A stretch of DNA of 44,910 bases from Nitrospira sp. UW-LDO-01 (GCA_002254365.1 NIUT01000110.1:1-44910); one strand, 5' to 3'. Positions 25,276 through 34,489 are shown, counted from the first letter of the stretch. Numbers and translations are program-made. The notes: generated by a model not told the origin, from the letters alone.

Positions 25276-25983
25276 ATGGCAGATGATGCACCAAAGTTGA
25301 TTCAGATAGCGCCGAAGGGCGGCGAGAAAAAAGACGGCTTTAACCTCGTCACAGAACGAGTTGTCGCAGTTAATCCAGAGAGCCGGCAGCTGGAGGTCGA
25401 ACTCCTGGCCTACGACGGCAAGACGGTCCTGTTGGAGGTGGCGGAAGAAGCACTAGAGGATCTTAAAAAAATCAAGACTGGGGACGGCGCCACCATCCGT
25501 GTCGTGGAGGAAGGCGGCAAGCGGGTCGCAAAGAGCTTCAAGATCCGTCCCAAAGATCCGAATACCGCACGAGCCGATGCCATGTTGCTCGACATGAAAG
25601 ATTCGCACTGGCTGAATCGGAAATACGCGGCAGAAGTGCTGGGTGAGCTAAAAGATCCACGCGCGGTTGAGCCGCTCGTTGCGGCATTGACCGACGAAGT
25701 CGGTGATGTCCGCCAACGAGCCTATGATTCACTTATCAAGCTCGGAGGGCCTTCCGTTTCCTTACTGATTCCACTCCTCGTATCGGAAGAAGACGAGATC
25801 CGCCAATCGGCGACTGAAATTCTCCGGAAGATCGGCAAGCCGGCGGTGGAACCACTGGCCACCGCGTTAGCCGATGCCGATGATCGACTGAAGACAAGGA
25901 TTATGAAAGTGCTGGATCGAATGGGGTATAAACCAAAGACGAAGGAGGCAGCTCCCAAAGCTGAATTGCCGCGGCTGACGTAG
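25276..25983 (+). CDS. HEAT-repeat protein 5 of 5, with N-terminal beta domain
   Basis: This 235-residue protein differs from the other four. Its first roughly 90 residues form a beta-rich domain (DGFNLVTERVVAVNPESRQL, then VELLAYDGKTVLLEVAEEAL) of unknown type, somewhat like small RNA/DNA-binding barrels. About four HEAT units follow (DSHWLNRKYAAEVLGELKDP and others) and then a Lys/Ala tail. AGAGGA precedes the ATG. The downstream hairpins at 26009-26063 probably end the transcript. Confidence 0.82.
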   Translation: MADDAPKLIQIAPKGGEKKDGFNLVTERVVAVNPESRQLEVELLAYDGKTVLLEVAEEALEDLKKIKTGDGATIRVVEEGGKRVAKSFKIRPKDPNTARADAMLLDMKDSHWLNRKYAAEVLGELKDPRAVEPLVAALTDEVGDVRQRAYDSLIKLGGPSVSLLIPLLVSEEDEIRQSATEILRKIGKPAVEPLATALADADDRLKTRIMKVLDRMGYKPKTKEAAPKAELPRLT

Positions 25984-26008
25984 TGCCGTTATAATCGATA
26001 GACTGATC

Positions 26009-26063
26009 GCTCTGAGCGCTTCGGCACGCTCAGAGCAGGCCAGTCGATGGGCCTGCCCTGAGC
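26009..26063. terminator. Overlapping alternative hairpins, REP-like, between convergent genes
   Basis: Hairpin 1 pairs GCTCTGAGCG (26009-26018) with CGCTCAGAGC (26027-26036), 10 bp perfect. Hairpin 2 pairs GCTCAGAGCAGGCC (26028-26041) with GGCCTGCCCTGAGC (26050-26063), 14 bp with one mismatch. They share the arm 26028-26036, so only one can form at a time. There is no U-tract. Its position between the last HEAT gene and the converging ugd fits a two-way terminator. The sequence resembles the element at 4292-4317. Confidence 0.6.
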
Positions 26064-26099
26064 CGGTCTAGAGGCAAAACACTTCAATCTGTTCAGCTC

Positions 26100-27419
26100 C
26101 TACCCCTTGGGGCTGTAAGCCGACCGTCCCACTGACACGTGCTTAAAGCCCGCTGCAGTGACTCGTTCAGGATCATAGACATTCCTAAGATCGATCAGGA
26201 GCGGCGCACGCATGGTAGACTTCAGCTTCTCAAAGTCGAGATTTCTGAAGATGTTCCACTCAGTCATGATCACCAAGGCATCCGCACCTTCAGCCGCATG
26301 GTAGGCATCTTGGCAAGGCTGAAGCTTAGGCATCATCTGACAGGCTTCCGTCAGCGCTTCTGGATCATACGCGCGAATGGTCGCGCCCTCTGCCAACAGT
26401 TCTTGCCCGATCGCCAGCGCCGGAGCTTCCCTGAGATCATTCGTGTTGGGCTTAAACGACAGGCCAAGGAACGCCAAGGTTTTTCCTTTGAGTCCACCGA
26501 CAGCGTCCCGGATCTTATCAATCATTTTCCCACGTTGGACATCGTTGACACGCGACGCCGCTGAAGCAATCTGCATGGGATAACCGTTGCGCTCCCCAGT
26601 CTGAATGAGCGCCGCGAGATCCTTGGGGAAGCACGATCCGCCGAATCCTGGGCCCGCATGAAGGAACTTGGACCCGATTCGATGGTCCAATCCCATCCCC
26701 TTCGATACCAGTTGCACATTGGCCCCGACTCGCTCGCACAGATTGGCGATCTCGTTGATGAACGAGATCTTCGTCGCCAGGAACGCATTGGACGCATACT
26801 TGATCAGTTCGGCCGTCGGCACATCAGTCACGACGATCGGGGTTTCAATCAGGTAGAGCGGACGATAGAGATCCTTCATGATAGCGACCGCTTGATCACT
26901 GTCTGCACCGATCACCACGCGATTCGGCCGCATGAAATCCTCAATGGCCGATCCCTCTCGAAGAAATTCAGGATTCGAGACCATATCGAACCGGATCGGC
27001 GTTTTCTGGGTTTTTTTAACCACTTCACGAATCGCTTCACCGGTTCCGACCGGCACCGTTGACTTGGTGACGATCACTTTGTAACTGTTCATATGGAGAG
27101 CAATGCCTCTCCCCACTTCTTTGACAAACGACAAATCGGCACTGCCATCCGGGCTTGGTGGAGTACCGACGGCGATGAAAATCGCCAGCGCCTTGTCCAC
27201 TGCCTGGGCAATATCCGTCGTGAAACTTAACCGGCCTTCCTTGCTCCCCTTCGCCACAAGTTCCGCCACCCCTGGCTCAAAAAACGGGATTTCTCCATTT
27301 TTGAGCTTCTCGATCCTTCGGCTGTCATTATCCATACAGGTGACATTCACTCCAAACTCAGCAAAACAGGCCCCTGTCACCAGTCCAACGTAGCCGGTTC
27401 CGATCACACTGATATGCAT
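26100..27419 (-). CDS. ugd: UDP-glucose 6-dehydrogenase family protein
   Basis: The enzyme oxidises UDP-glucose to UDP-glucuronate, a precursor of exopolysaccharide and other envelope polymers. The 439 residues show the NAD-binding motif GTGYVGLVTG (7-16), VGTPPSPDGSADL, TKSTVPVGTG, NPEFLREGSAIEDF and the catalytic cysteine in GPGFGGSCFPKDL. This is the standard family length. UDP-mannuronate and similar dehydrogenases share these motifs, so the exact sugar is inferred. It stands alone, convergent with the HEAT genes and divergent from the spermidine-synthase-like gene. Confidence 0.92.
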   Translation of the reverse strand: MHISVIGTGYVGLVTGACFAEFGVNVTCMDNDSRRIEKLKNGEIPFFEPGVAELVAKGSKEGRLSFTTDIAQAVDKALAIFIAVGTPPSPDGSADLSFVKEVGRGIALHMNSYKVIVTKSTVPVGTGEAIREVVKKTQKTPIRFDMVSNPEFLREGSAIEDFMRPNRVVIGADSDQAVAIMKDLYRPLYLIETPIVVTDVPTAELIKYASNAFLATKISFINEIANLCERVGANVQLVSKGMGLDHRIGSKFLHAGPGFGGSCFPKDLAALIQTGERNGYPMQIASAASRVNDVQRGKMIDKIRDAVGGLKGKTLAFLGLSFKPNTNDLREAPALAIGQELLAEGATIRAYDPEALTEACQMMPKLQPCQDAYHAAEGADALVIMTEWNIFRNLDFEKLKSTMRAPLLIDLRNVYDPERVTAAGFKHVSVGRSAYSPKG

Positions 27420-27528
27420 GCCCGATCCTCCTTCACCTTAAGGAATTTGTTCAAAAGTATAACAACCTGGACCGCCTCGGGCAATGAATTCCATGATCGG
27501 CCCGCAACTAATTGCCCGTCGACCTTCG

Positions 27529-27558
27529 TTGACTCTCACAAAATGCGTTGAGTACAAT
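27529..27558 (+). promoter_or_regulatory. Sigma-70-like promoter upstream of the spermidine-synthase-like gene
   Basis: TTGACT (27529-27534), an 18-bp spacer and TACAAT (27553-27558) each match the consensus at five of six positions. The start would be near 27565, giving a leader of about 50 nt. That leader contains GGAGAAGGG (27584-27592), which is too far upstream to serve ATG 27616 as a normal ribosome site. Confidence 0.55.
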
Positions 27559-27615
27559 CCGACGCCGCTCTGAACTTAATGCAGGAGAAGGGTTCCCAGA
27601 CTCCCATCCAATCCG

Positions 27616-29163
27616 ATGACGCTTCACCCACCTCGAATTCCACGCTGGTTCTTACTTGGCACGGCCCTCGTGACCGGGGCAGTCGTCATGGCCTTGGAAA
27701 TTTTGGGAAGTCGGCTGTTGGCCCCTGTGTTCGGCAGTTCATTGTTCGTGTGGGGCGCATTGATCGGCGTGATTCTCGCCGCGATGAGCAGCGGCTATGC
27801 GTTCGGTGGATGGGTCTCCGATCGGTATCCCAGCGGACGAGTTCTGGCGGCCCTATTGCTGTTTTCCGGAGGGTGGACGTTTCTCGTCGCATGGACGAAC
27901 CAGCCTATTCTATTTGAGATCGAGAAGCTCGTGCAGGACCCCCGTTGGGGCCCCTGTCTCGCCGCTACCGTCCTTCTTGCTCCACCCGCATTCGGCCTCA
28001 GCGGTGTCTTACCAGCCATGTTACGACTAGCCGTGGCCGACATGGATCACCTCGGTCGACAGACAGGCCGTATGATCGCCCTCTCGACCGTGGGCAGTCT
28101 GGCCGGCACCTGGGGAACCGCCTTCTTCCTGTTATCATGGCTTGGGAGCCAATCGCTCCTTGCCTGGTTGGGTGGCATCCAGGTCGGGCTTGGGGCCCTG
28201 TGGCTGATGAGGGCAACACCCCCTCGCCCCTTCGTCCCGCTGATCGCGGTTGGATGCATCGGGCTACTGGGGATGTTGGCTCTCAATCCTATTCAACGAC
28301 TCAGAGCCCCTATTCATCAAGAGGAAAGTCCCTACCAGCAGGTCCGCATTCGTGAGGATGATCTGTTTCGGTATCTCGTCTTGGACAGGACATTCCACGC
28401 CACCATGTGGAAAGTCGAACCAGCGTCTCTCTTTCTCCCCTACAGCCAAATGATGGTCGCGTCATTGGCCTTGGTGTCCGAACCAAAGCGTGGTCTCATC
28501 ATCGGCCATGGCGGTGGTTCATTGGCCAAGTGGTTGGCACAACAGTGGCCGACATTGGAGCTGGATATCGTGGAGTTCGACCCGGTCGTCGTCCGTATGG
28601 CAGAAGAGTATTTTGCCTATCAGGCTCCGACCAATCACCATGTGTTTGTGAAAGACGGTCGAGCCTTTCTCAACGCGACAGAACAAACATACGATCTTAT
28701 ATGGATCGACGCCTTCGCACGAGACATGATTCCGTTTCATCTGACCACGACGGAGTTCTATTCGCTGGTACGAGCACACCTCAACCAAAACGGCATTGTT
28801 GCGGTCAACCTGGCCTCGTCCGGAAAAGAAGGTGACCTCGCCCGCGCATCCGCGGTCGTGCAGACGATGAAGCAAGCCTTCCCAGCCCTGGAGAGTTTCG
28901 CCGTGGAAGGGCCCTGGAAGACGGGCATGTCTCCGGCGAAGAACTTGGTGTTCTTTGGAGGCCGTTTCATTGAACAAACCTCAGCAGACTCTGTTCTGGC
29001 GAAGATTACCGAGACAGCGATGAATCAGCGATTGCCGATGGAAACGATCGCGTTATTGAATACGCGACGAACCGACCCCTGGCCACAGGGTGTGGTGTTG
29101 ACCGACGATTTCGCCCCGTACGACCTGCTGCTTGGTCGAGAGCGATCGCAATTGGTGGAGTAA
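27616..29163 (+). CDS. Membrane protein fused to spermidine-synthase-like domain
   Basis: This 515-residue protein has an N-terminal half of about seven membrane helices (start FLLGTALVTGAVVMALEILG, end GLLGMLAL near 220). The C-terminal half is a spermidine-synthase fold, with GLIIGHGGGSLAKWLAQQWP (motif I) and DIVEFDPVVVRMAEEYFAYQ (acidic loop), then DLIWIDAFARDMIPFHLTT. Fused 'fly-trap' proteins of this kind are widespread but their substrate is not settled. A true aminopropyltransferase needs a conserved acidic pair in the gatekeeping loop, which I cannot confirm by eye. It is transcribed alone, toward otsB. Confidence 0.85.
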   Translation: MTLHPPRIPRWFLLGTALVTGAVVMALEILGSRLLAPVFGSSLFVWGALIGVILAAMSSGYAFGGWVSDRYPSGRVLAALLLFSGGWTFLVAWTNQPILFEIEKLVQDPRWGPCLAATVLLAPPAFGLSGVLPAMLRLAVADMDHLGRQTGRMIALSTVGSLAGTWGTAFFLLSWLGSQSLLAWLGGIQVGLGALWLMRATPPRPFVPLIAVGCIGLLGMLALNPIQRLRAPIHQEESPYQQVRIREDDLFRYLVLDRTFHATMWKVEPASLFLPYSQMMVASLALVSEPKRGLIIGHGGGSLAKWLAQQWPTLELDIVEFDPVVVRMAEEYFAYQAPTNHHVFVKDGRAFLNATEQTYDLIWIDAFARDMIPFHLTTTEFYSLVRAHLNQNGIVAVNLASSGKEGDLARASAVVQTMKQAFPALESFAVEGPWKTGMSPAKNLVFFGGRFIEQTSADSVLAKITETAMNQRLPMETIALLNTRRTDPWPQGVVLTDDFAPYDLLLGRERSQLVE

Positions 29164-29301
29164 AACTGATTCGTCCTCCCTCGTTGTTCACACCTTGTAT
29201 CTCGAAACCGAACGGCGCTTCACGAGATAGCTTCCACACGTGTAGAACCGATTCAAGCACGACAGCATAGAACTCTTTCAACATCCAGCCAATGCGTTTC
29301 G

Positions 29302-30123
29302 TTAGAGTGGGGGGATGGGACTGGGAACTCCCTGTTCATGGCACCCGCTCCAGCTCTGAAGACCACGATCACAGCCCTCGACCAGGAACTGGAGTACGGC
29401 GGCAATTTCTGCCTGTCTTTTCAGGAAATAGCGGGCTGACGAACCCTTCTTCCTACCCACCCTCACCGTCAAGATGCGATGGTCGTGCAGCGCAAAGACA
29501 TCTTCATCGGTTTCGTCATCCCCCACATAGAGCGCCAGGGAACAGTCAAGCCGACGCATGTACTCCAACAATGCCGTCCCTTTGTGTGAAGCCGTCGGCG
29601 GCATCACATTGACAACGGATTTCCCAAGAACAATGCGAGGAGGCGGAGACAACTCGCCGATCATCCGAGAGATCAGCAGCCGTGCCGCATCTCGGTGATC
29701 GACGGTTCGATAATGAAAGGAGAGTGAATAGGACTTATGCTCAATGGACACTCCACATTGTGCCAACTCATCGTGAAACCGTTCGGTGATCGACTGCAAC
29801 CACGCCCGACAGGTCTCACGGACCTGTTGCTGATCCTCCTGCCGCGTATGAGGGCCTTCTGAACCATGGTTGCCGATCAAGTGGGGCACGATCGCCCCGA
29901 CCCGTGAGTGCAGATCTTCGACGGAGCGTCCCGAGATAATTGCGGTGGGGACTCCCTGTGCAAGCTTTTCGAGCCATAAGCGGATGGGGCGCGACAGTTT
30001 GGCCGCATGGTGCTCCCGGACGATCTTTGCCAAGGTGCCGTCAAAATCAAACGCGTACAGCGACCTCCCTTTTACGAGTTTCGCTAACTCCAGCTTGCCT
30101 GTTTCCGTCAAGAGGTAATCCAT
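29302..30123 (-). CDS. otsB: Trehalose-6-phosphate phosphatase
   Basis: OtsB hydrolyses trehalose-6-phosphate to trehalose. The 273 residues show the HAD-fold motifs DFDGTLA (nucleophile Asp near residue 26), ISGRS, GNHGSEG and YVGDDETDEDVF (metal-binding acids). The standard length is about 260. It starts 21 bp after the otsA stop, so it is in the same transcript and supplies the second enzyme of the pathway. Confidence 0.93.
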   Translation of the reverse strand: MDYLLTETGKLELAKLVKGRSLYAFDFDGTLAKIVREHHAAKLSRPIRLWLEKLAQGVPTAIISGRSVEDLHSRVGAIVPHLIGNHGSEGPHTRQEDQQQVRETCRAWLQSITERFHDELAQCGVSIEHKSYSLSFHYRTVDHRDAARLLISRMIGELSPPPRIVLGKSVVNVMPPTASHKGTALLEYMRRLDCSLALYVGDDETDEDVFALHDHRILTVRVGRKKGSSARYFLKRQAEIAAVLQFLVEGCDRGLQSWSGCHEQGVPSPIPPL

Positions 30124-30144
30124 GATGCCTGTGATACCTTTCCA

Positions 30145-32385
30145 TCAACCTCGTAAACTCGGCCGTCGTACCTGTTTCATCACTCGTTCCTTTTGTCGCA
30201 TGCGAGCCGCATCGATGAGCATCCGGCCCGCCCACCGATACACATTGAACTCTTGGATCAACCCCCGCATGCTCTGCATCCTGGCCCGTTGCTCCACCTT
30301 CGGCATCGTCAGACCAAGATGAAGCGCCGCAGCGAATTGATCGATGTCATAGGGATTGATCACCAGCGCCTCCGTCAGTTCCCGAGCAGCCCCCGTGAAT
30401 TGGCTGAGAATCAACACCCCCTGCTCATCGTCCCGGGCACCGACAAACTCCTTCGCGACGAGATTCATCCCATCATGAAGACTGCTCACCACGCACAGAT
30501 CCACTCCACGGTAGCACTCACAGACCTGGGCCGGCTCGTGATGTTGAATGCGGAGACAGATCGGCTCATAGCCGGCATGCCCGAAGCGTTTATTGATCTG
30601 CTCGGCCAACGCAGAGACCTGACTGGTAAAATGATGGTACTGTTCGATGACGGAGCGGCTTGGTGCCGCGATCTGAACAAAGGTAAACTTCCCGATCCAT
30701 TCCGGTTGAAGTTCCAACAGCCGTTCCACCGCCATGAACCGCTCAAGTATCCCCTTCGTATAATCCAACCGCTCGACCCCCAAGCCGATGAGGCGATCCT
30801 CCGGCATGCCGTATGCCGCCCGCAACTTGGCTCGGCATTCTTGGATCGATTGCTGGCTAGGGAGCCACTGTAACGGCCACTCGATGGAGATCGGATAGGG
30901 GTTGACGGCTGTCAGTTTCCCACCATAGGACACCGTGGAGCTGTTCCGATCGATCCGTGCCTCAAGGGTACGATCGACACTATCGATGAAATTATTACAA
31001 TGCACCCTGGTGTGGAACCCGAGAATGCTGCTGCCCAAAAGCCCCTCCAGAATTTCCTCGCGCCAGGGACAAATCCCGAAGCTTTCCGCGTTCGGCCACG
31101 GAATGTGCCAAAACATGATGATCGTGGCGGTCGGCAACCGGTCTCGGATGAGCTTCGGAAGGAGGGCAAAATGATAGTCCTGAACGAGCACGACTGGATT
31201 GTCGGTCGTCGCTTCCTCATACACGGCCTGGGCAAACCGTTCATTGACGGCCACATACTGTTTCCAGTCTGATGACCGGAATGTCGGCCGAACATGTGCG
31301 ATATGGCAGAGCGGCCACAATCCCTCATTGGAAAATCCATAGTAATACCCAGCCTCTTCCTCTGCCGTAAGCCACACCCGACGAATTTGATACGAGGGAT
31401 TCGAAGGTGGGACACTGACATGGTGTCGCTCATCCACAACGTCCCTGTCCGCGGATCCGTTTCCATGCGCAACCCAGATGCCTGAACAGGCGCGCATTAC
31501 CGGCTCGAGCGCCGACACCAGCCCGCTGGCCGGCACCTGTACCGCAATGCTTTGTCCTTGCCAATAATGGGCGTAGGGTTGCCGATTGGAGACAATCAAT
31601 ACCTGGTCTCCGGCAAGTTGCTCATGAAGAATCGACTTAAGGCTGGCCGGTGTCCATGAAATCTGGCTCTCATCGCGCATCCGACGGTCGGACTCAAGCG
31701 CCTCCACCAACGAGCGCAAGTCCTTCGCCAGCGGCTGAAGTTCCGGGGCATGGTGCTCCTGCGCCAATGGAGTCAAGAGCCGCTCGCCCTTGACCATCGC
31801 CCGCACTCCGGCCACCCACTCTTTCCAGCTGAAATGCGCAATGAGCAAGGTCACCAGTGAGATAATCGCCGCAAGCGCGGCAAACAGATAGAAGGCATAT
31901 TGTTTGGTATCGCTACTCCGCTGCTGGATAAAGCTCATATCGTGGAGAAGGAGAAGACGTCCTAGCCGACGTCCGCTGGATTCGATCGTTGCCGACGTGA
32001 TATGAAGCGGTCCGCTACCGAACGTACGTACGGTGGAAAAGTTTGGCGCAAGACTCGTCATTTCTTGACAGGTGACATCCTCCGGGAAAGCCTGCGTTTC
32101 ATAAAGAAGTCGGTTCTCCAGGTCGCAAAAACCTAGGGCGTACAACCGTTCATCCTGAATGATACGGGTAAAATAGGCGGAGATCTTACTCTTTGAGTTA
32201 GAAACCAGTAGATCGGCCAGCGGTCCCCCCATTGTGCTGACCATGAGCTTGGACCGCATATCGAGATCGCGGACAAACCATTTCAGTTGGAATGAATCGA
32301 CCAGCGGAATAACCCCGTAGGCGATCACGGCTAATACGATCACCAAGGGGAGGACAAACCTTAGCGAAAGCGCGAAGAGCCTCAT
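30145..32385 (-). CDS. otsA: Trehalose-6-phosphate synthase fused to membrane sensor and HAMP-like region
   Basis: Glycosyltransferase family 20 domain: residues from about 262 to the end, with VLIVSNRQPYAHYW, VLVQDYHFALLPKL, FWHIPWPN, the nucleotide-binding GVERLDYTKGILERF and SSLHDGMNLVAKEFVGARDD. All key positions are seen. It makes trehalose-6-phosphate from UDP-glucose and glucose-6-phosphate. The N-terminus is unusual: helix 1 (about 9-29), an extracytoplasmic segment of about 130 residues, helix 2 (about 164-185, FYLFAALAAIISLVTLLIAH), then a HAMP-like linker (about 186-240). E. coli OtsA is about 474 residues, so some 260 are added. The upstream part looks like a sensor. Start ATG 32385. 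It precedes otsB. Confidence 0.9.
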   Translation of the reverse strand: MRLFALSLRFVLPLVIVLAVIAYGVIPLVDSFQLKWFVRDLDMRSKLMVSTMGGPLADLLVSNSKSKISAYFTRIIQDERLYALGFCDLENRLLYETQAFPEDVTCQEMTSLAPNFSTVRTFGSGPLHITSATIESSGRRLGRLLLLHDMSFIQQRSSDTKQYAFYLFAALAAIISLVTLLIAHFSWKEWVAGVRAMVKGERLLTPLAQEHHAPELQPLAKDLRSLVEALESDRRMRDESQISWTPASLKSILHEQLAGDQVLIVSNRQPYAHYWQGQSIAVQVPASGLVSALEPVMRACSGIWVAHGNGSADRDVVDERHHVSVPPSNPSYQIRRVWLTAEEEAGYYYGFSNEGLWPLCHIAHVRPTFRSSDWKQYVAVNERFAQAVYEEATTDNPVVLVQDYHFALLPKLIRDRLPTATIIMFWHIPWPNAESFGICPWREEILEGLLGSSILGFHTRVHCNNFIDSVDRTLEARIDRNSSTVSYGGKLTAVNPYPISIEWPLQWLPSQQSIQECRAKLRAAYGMPEDRLIGLGVERLDYTKGILERFMAVERLLELQPEWIGKFTFVQIAAPSRSVIEQYHHFTSQVSALAEQINKRFGHAGYEPICLRIQHHEPAQVCECYRGVDLCVVSSLHDGMNLVAKEFVGARDDEQGVLILSQFTGAARELTEALVINPYDIDQFAAALHLGLTMPKVEQRARMQSMRGLIQEFNVYRWAGRMLIDAARMRQKERVMKQVRRPSLRG

Positions 32386-32433
32386 GGAAACAAGTTAGTT
32401 TACTTTCACGCAGAAATCAAATATGGTCATGCT

Positions 32434-34218
32434 GTGTACCAGTTCGGCCTCATCGGAAACTGCCAAATTTCGGCGTTGATCAGTGCCCATGGGTCGATCG
32501 ACTGGCTCTGTTTGCCGAGACCGGATAGCCCCCCGGTTTTTGGGAGGATCCTTGATCAGGAGGGGGGCCATTTTTCGATCGACCCGTCCGTTCCTCTCTC
32601 GGAAACGACCTCCAAGCAACACTATCTCCCGAACACCAATATCCTGGTGACCACCGTCTCCCTCCCGAACGGGGACGCGTACCAAATCACCGACTTCTGC
32701 CCGCGGTTTCTGCAGTATGGCCGCGTCTATCGGCCGACCGCCCTCTTTCGAATTGTGGAGCCGCTCAGCGGCACCCCTTCCATTCGCGTCTGTTGCAAGC
32801 CGGTGTCCGGATGGGACAAGACGCCGGTGCGATTCGTTCGCGGCAATAGTCACTTCCGGTACGACATACGCGGTGAATACTTGCGGCTCCTGACCGATAT
32901 GCCACTCACCTACCTCTGCGAGGAAACGCCGGTCGCGCTGACCTCGAAGATGTACTTCGCCTTGACCTGGGGGATCGGGATTGAAGACGACCTTGTCAAG
33001 GTCAGCCACGAATTTCTTGACCAGACCACGAAATATTGGCGCATCTGGGTGAAACATTGCTCAATCCCAGTGCTCTATCAAGAAGAAGTCATTCGCTCCG
33101 CCCTTGCACTCAAACTCCACTGCTACGAAGACACGGGGGCAATCCTTGCGGCATTGACGACGAGCCTCCCTGAAGAACCCGGCGGCACTCGGAATTGGGA
33201 CTATCGCTACTGTTGGCTGCGCGACGCACATTTTTCACTTTCTGCCTTCTATAACCTAGGACATTTTGAGGAAATGGAAGGGTTCCTCAAATTCTTATTG
33301 AACGTGGGGTATACCCGCGAACAATCACAGGATCGGCTGGCGCCGGTCTATACGCTCAGCCAAGACCTTCCCCTCCCGGAAACCGAACATTCCAATTGGC
33401 AGGGCTTTCTGGGAAGCGGACCGGTGCGCAGCCATAATCAAGCCGCGGAACATGTGCAAAACGACGTCTACGGTGAGATGCTGCTGACGCTGGCACCGAT
33501 CTTTTTTGACAACCGTTTTTATGACCTTCGGACAAGGGATCATGAAGCGCTGGTCGCAAACTTAATCCGATTATGCGAACGAAGCATCTCCCAACCTGAT
33601 GCCGGGCTCTGGGAAATTCGGAACGGCTGGCAGGAACACTCCTTCACGAACCTCATGTGCTGGGCCGGCCTCGATCGCGCCTACCGCATCCAGCGAGCGG
33701 GGTTTCTCCGCGACCTCACGATCGATCTCGACGCGGCACGAGCCAGAGCAGCCAACGCCCTGCTTCGAGCCATGAAGGACAAGGCCTTACGGAACGGCCC
33801 CAAGGACGACAGTTACGATGCTTCCTTAGCGCAATTGGCCATTGTCGGGTTTCCGGATCGAGAGGTCTGCGATACAACGGTCTCTCAGATCAAGCACTCT
33901 CTCGCCCTCCGGCACGAGGGGAAGGAGACCGGGTTTTTCTACCGGTATCTGCGGCAAGATGACTTCGGCAAACCCCAGGCAAGCTTTGTGATTTGCTCAT
34001 TCTGGGTCGTTCAGGCCTTGGCGAAACTCGGTCGCTTGCCGGAAGCCAAGCAGATCATGAATCAGTGCCTCACCGGTGCCAACAGCGTCGGACTTGTTGC
34101 CGAACACTTTGTGCCGGAGACCCGAACCCAACTCGGGAACTTCCCCCAAGCCTATTCCCACGTCGGCCTGATCAACGCCGCCTTCGCCCTCAGCCCTCCC
34201 TGGAGTGACGTGCTGTAG
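32434..34218 (+). CDS. Glycoside hydrolase family 15 (glucoamylase/trehalase-type)
   Basis: This 594-residue protein has no signal peptide. The start has GLIGNCQISALISAHGSIDW, typical of GH15. RNWDYRYCWLRDAHFSL lies in the barrel, GSGPVRSHNQAAEHVQNDVY in the substrate region, and GLWEIRNGWQEHSFTNLMCW carries the likely catalytic Glu. GH15 members include glucoamylase and trehalase, and standing next to otsA and otsB makes trehalose the most likely substrate. The start is GTG 32434, with no clear ribosome site. It is divergent from otsA with about 48 bp between them, so the two may share control. Confidence 0.9.
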   Translation: MYQFGLIGNCQISALISAHGSIDWLCLPRPDSPPVFGRILDQEGGHFSIDPSVPLSETTSKQHYLPNTNILVTTVSLPNGDAYQITDFCPRFLQYGRVYRPTALFRIVEPLSGTPSIRVCCKPVSGWDKTPVRFVRGNSHFRYDIRGEYLRLLTDMPLTYLCEETPVALTSKMYFALTWGIGIEDDLVKVSHEFLDQTTKYWRIWVKHCSIPVLYQEEVIRSALALKLHCYEDTGAILAALTTSLPEEPGGTRNWDYRYCWLRDAHFSLSAFYNLGHFEEMEGFLKFLLNVGYTREQSQDRLAPVYTLSQDLPLPETEHSNWQGFLGSGPVRSHNQAAEHVQNDVYGEMLLTLAPIFFDNRFYDLRTRDHEALVANLIRLCERSISQPDAGLWEIRNGWQEHSFTNLMCWAGLDRAYRIQRAGFLRDLTIDLDAARARAANALLRAMKDKALRNGPKDDSYDASLAQLAIVGFPDREVCDTTVSQIKHSLALRHEGKETGFFYRYLRQDDFGKPQASFVICSFWVVQALAKLGRLPEAKQIMNQCLTGANSVGLVAEHFVPETRTQLGNFPQAYSHVGLINAAFALSPPWSDVL

Positions 34219-34420
34219 TAGCAGGCGAAGGCCTCTCGCTCTTATTCTCTATCGATAACACCTGTTGGATCCCAAGACGAAATCGGTGCCTATCCATCCA
34301 CTCCACCACTGGTGAGTTGAGGACTGTTTCCAACACCGTCAATCGAGGGATAAGCCACCGGCACGCGCAAGCGAGGCATTACTAAGAAATTAGGAAGCAC
34401 TGGTGGCGTGTCCCCCATCG

Positions 34421-34446
34421 CCCGGAGCCATCGTAAGGGCTCCGGG
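34421..34446. repeat. Strong hairpin in the repeat region
   Basis: CCCGGAGCC (34421-34429) and GGCTCCGGG (34438-34446) form a perfect 9-bp stem with an 8-nt loop. There is no following T-run on either strand. It could end tmRNA transcription or protect its precursor, but this is not certain. Confidence 0.5.
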
Positions 34447-34489
34447 TCGAGCGAGCTGAGAAGGAATTCCGGTGGGTTGAAGACTCTTT

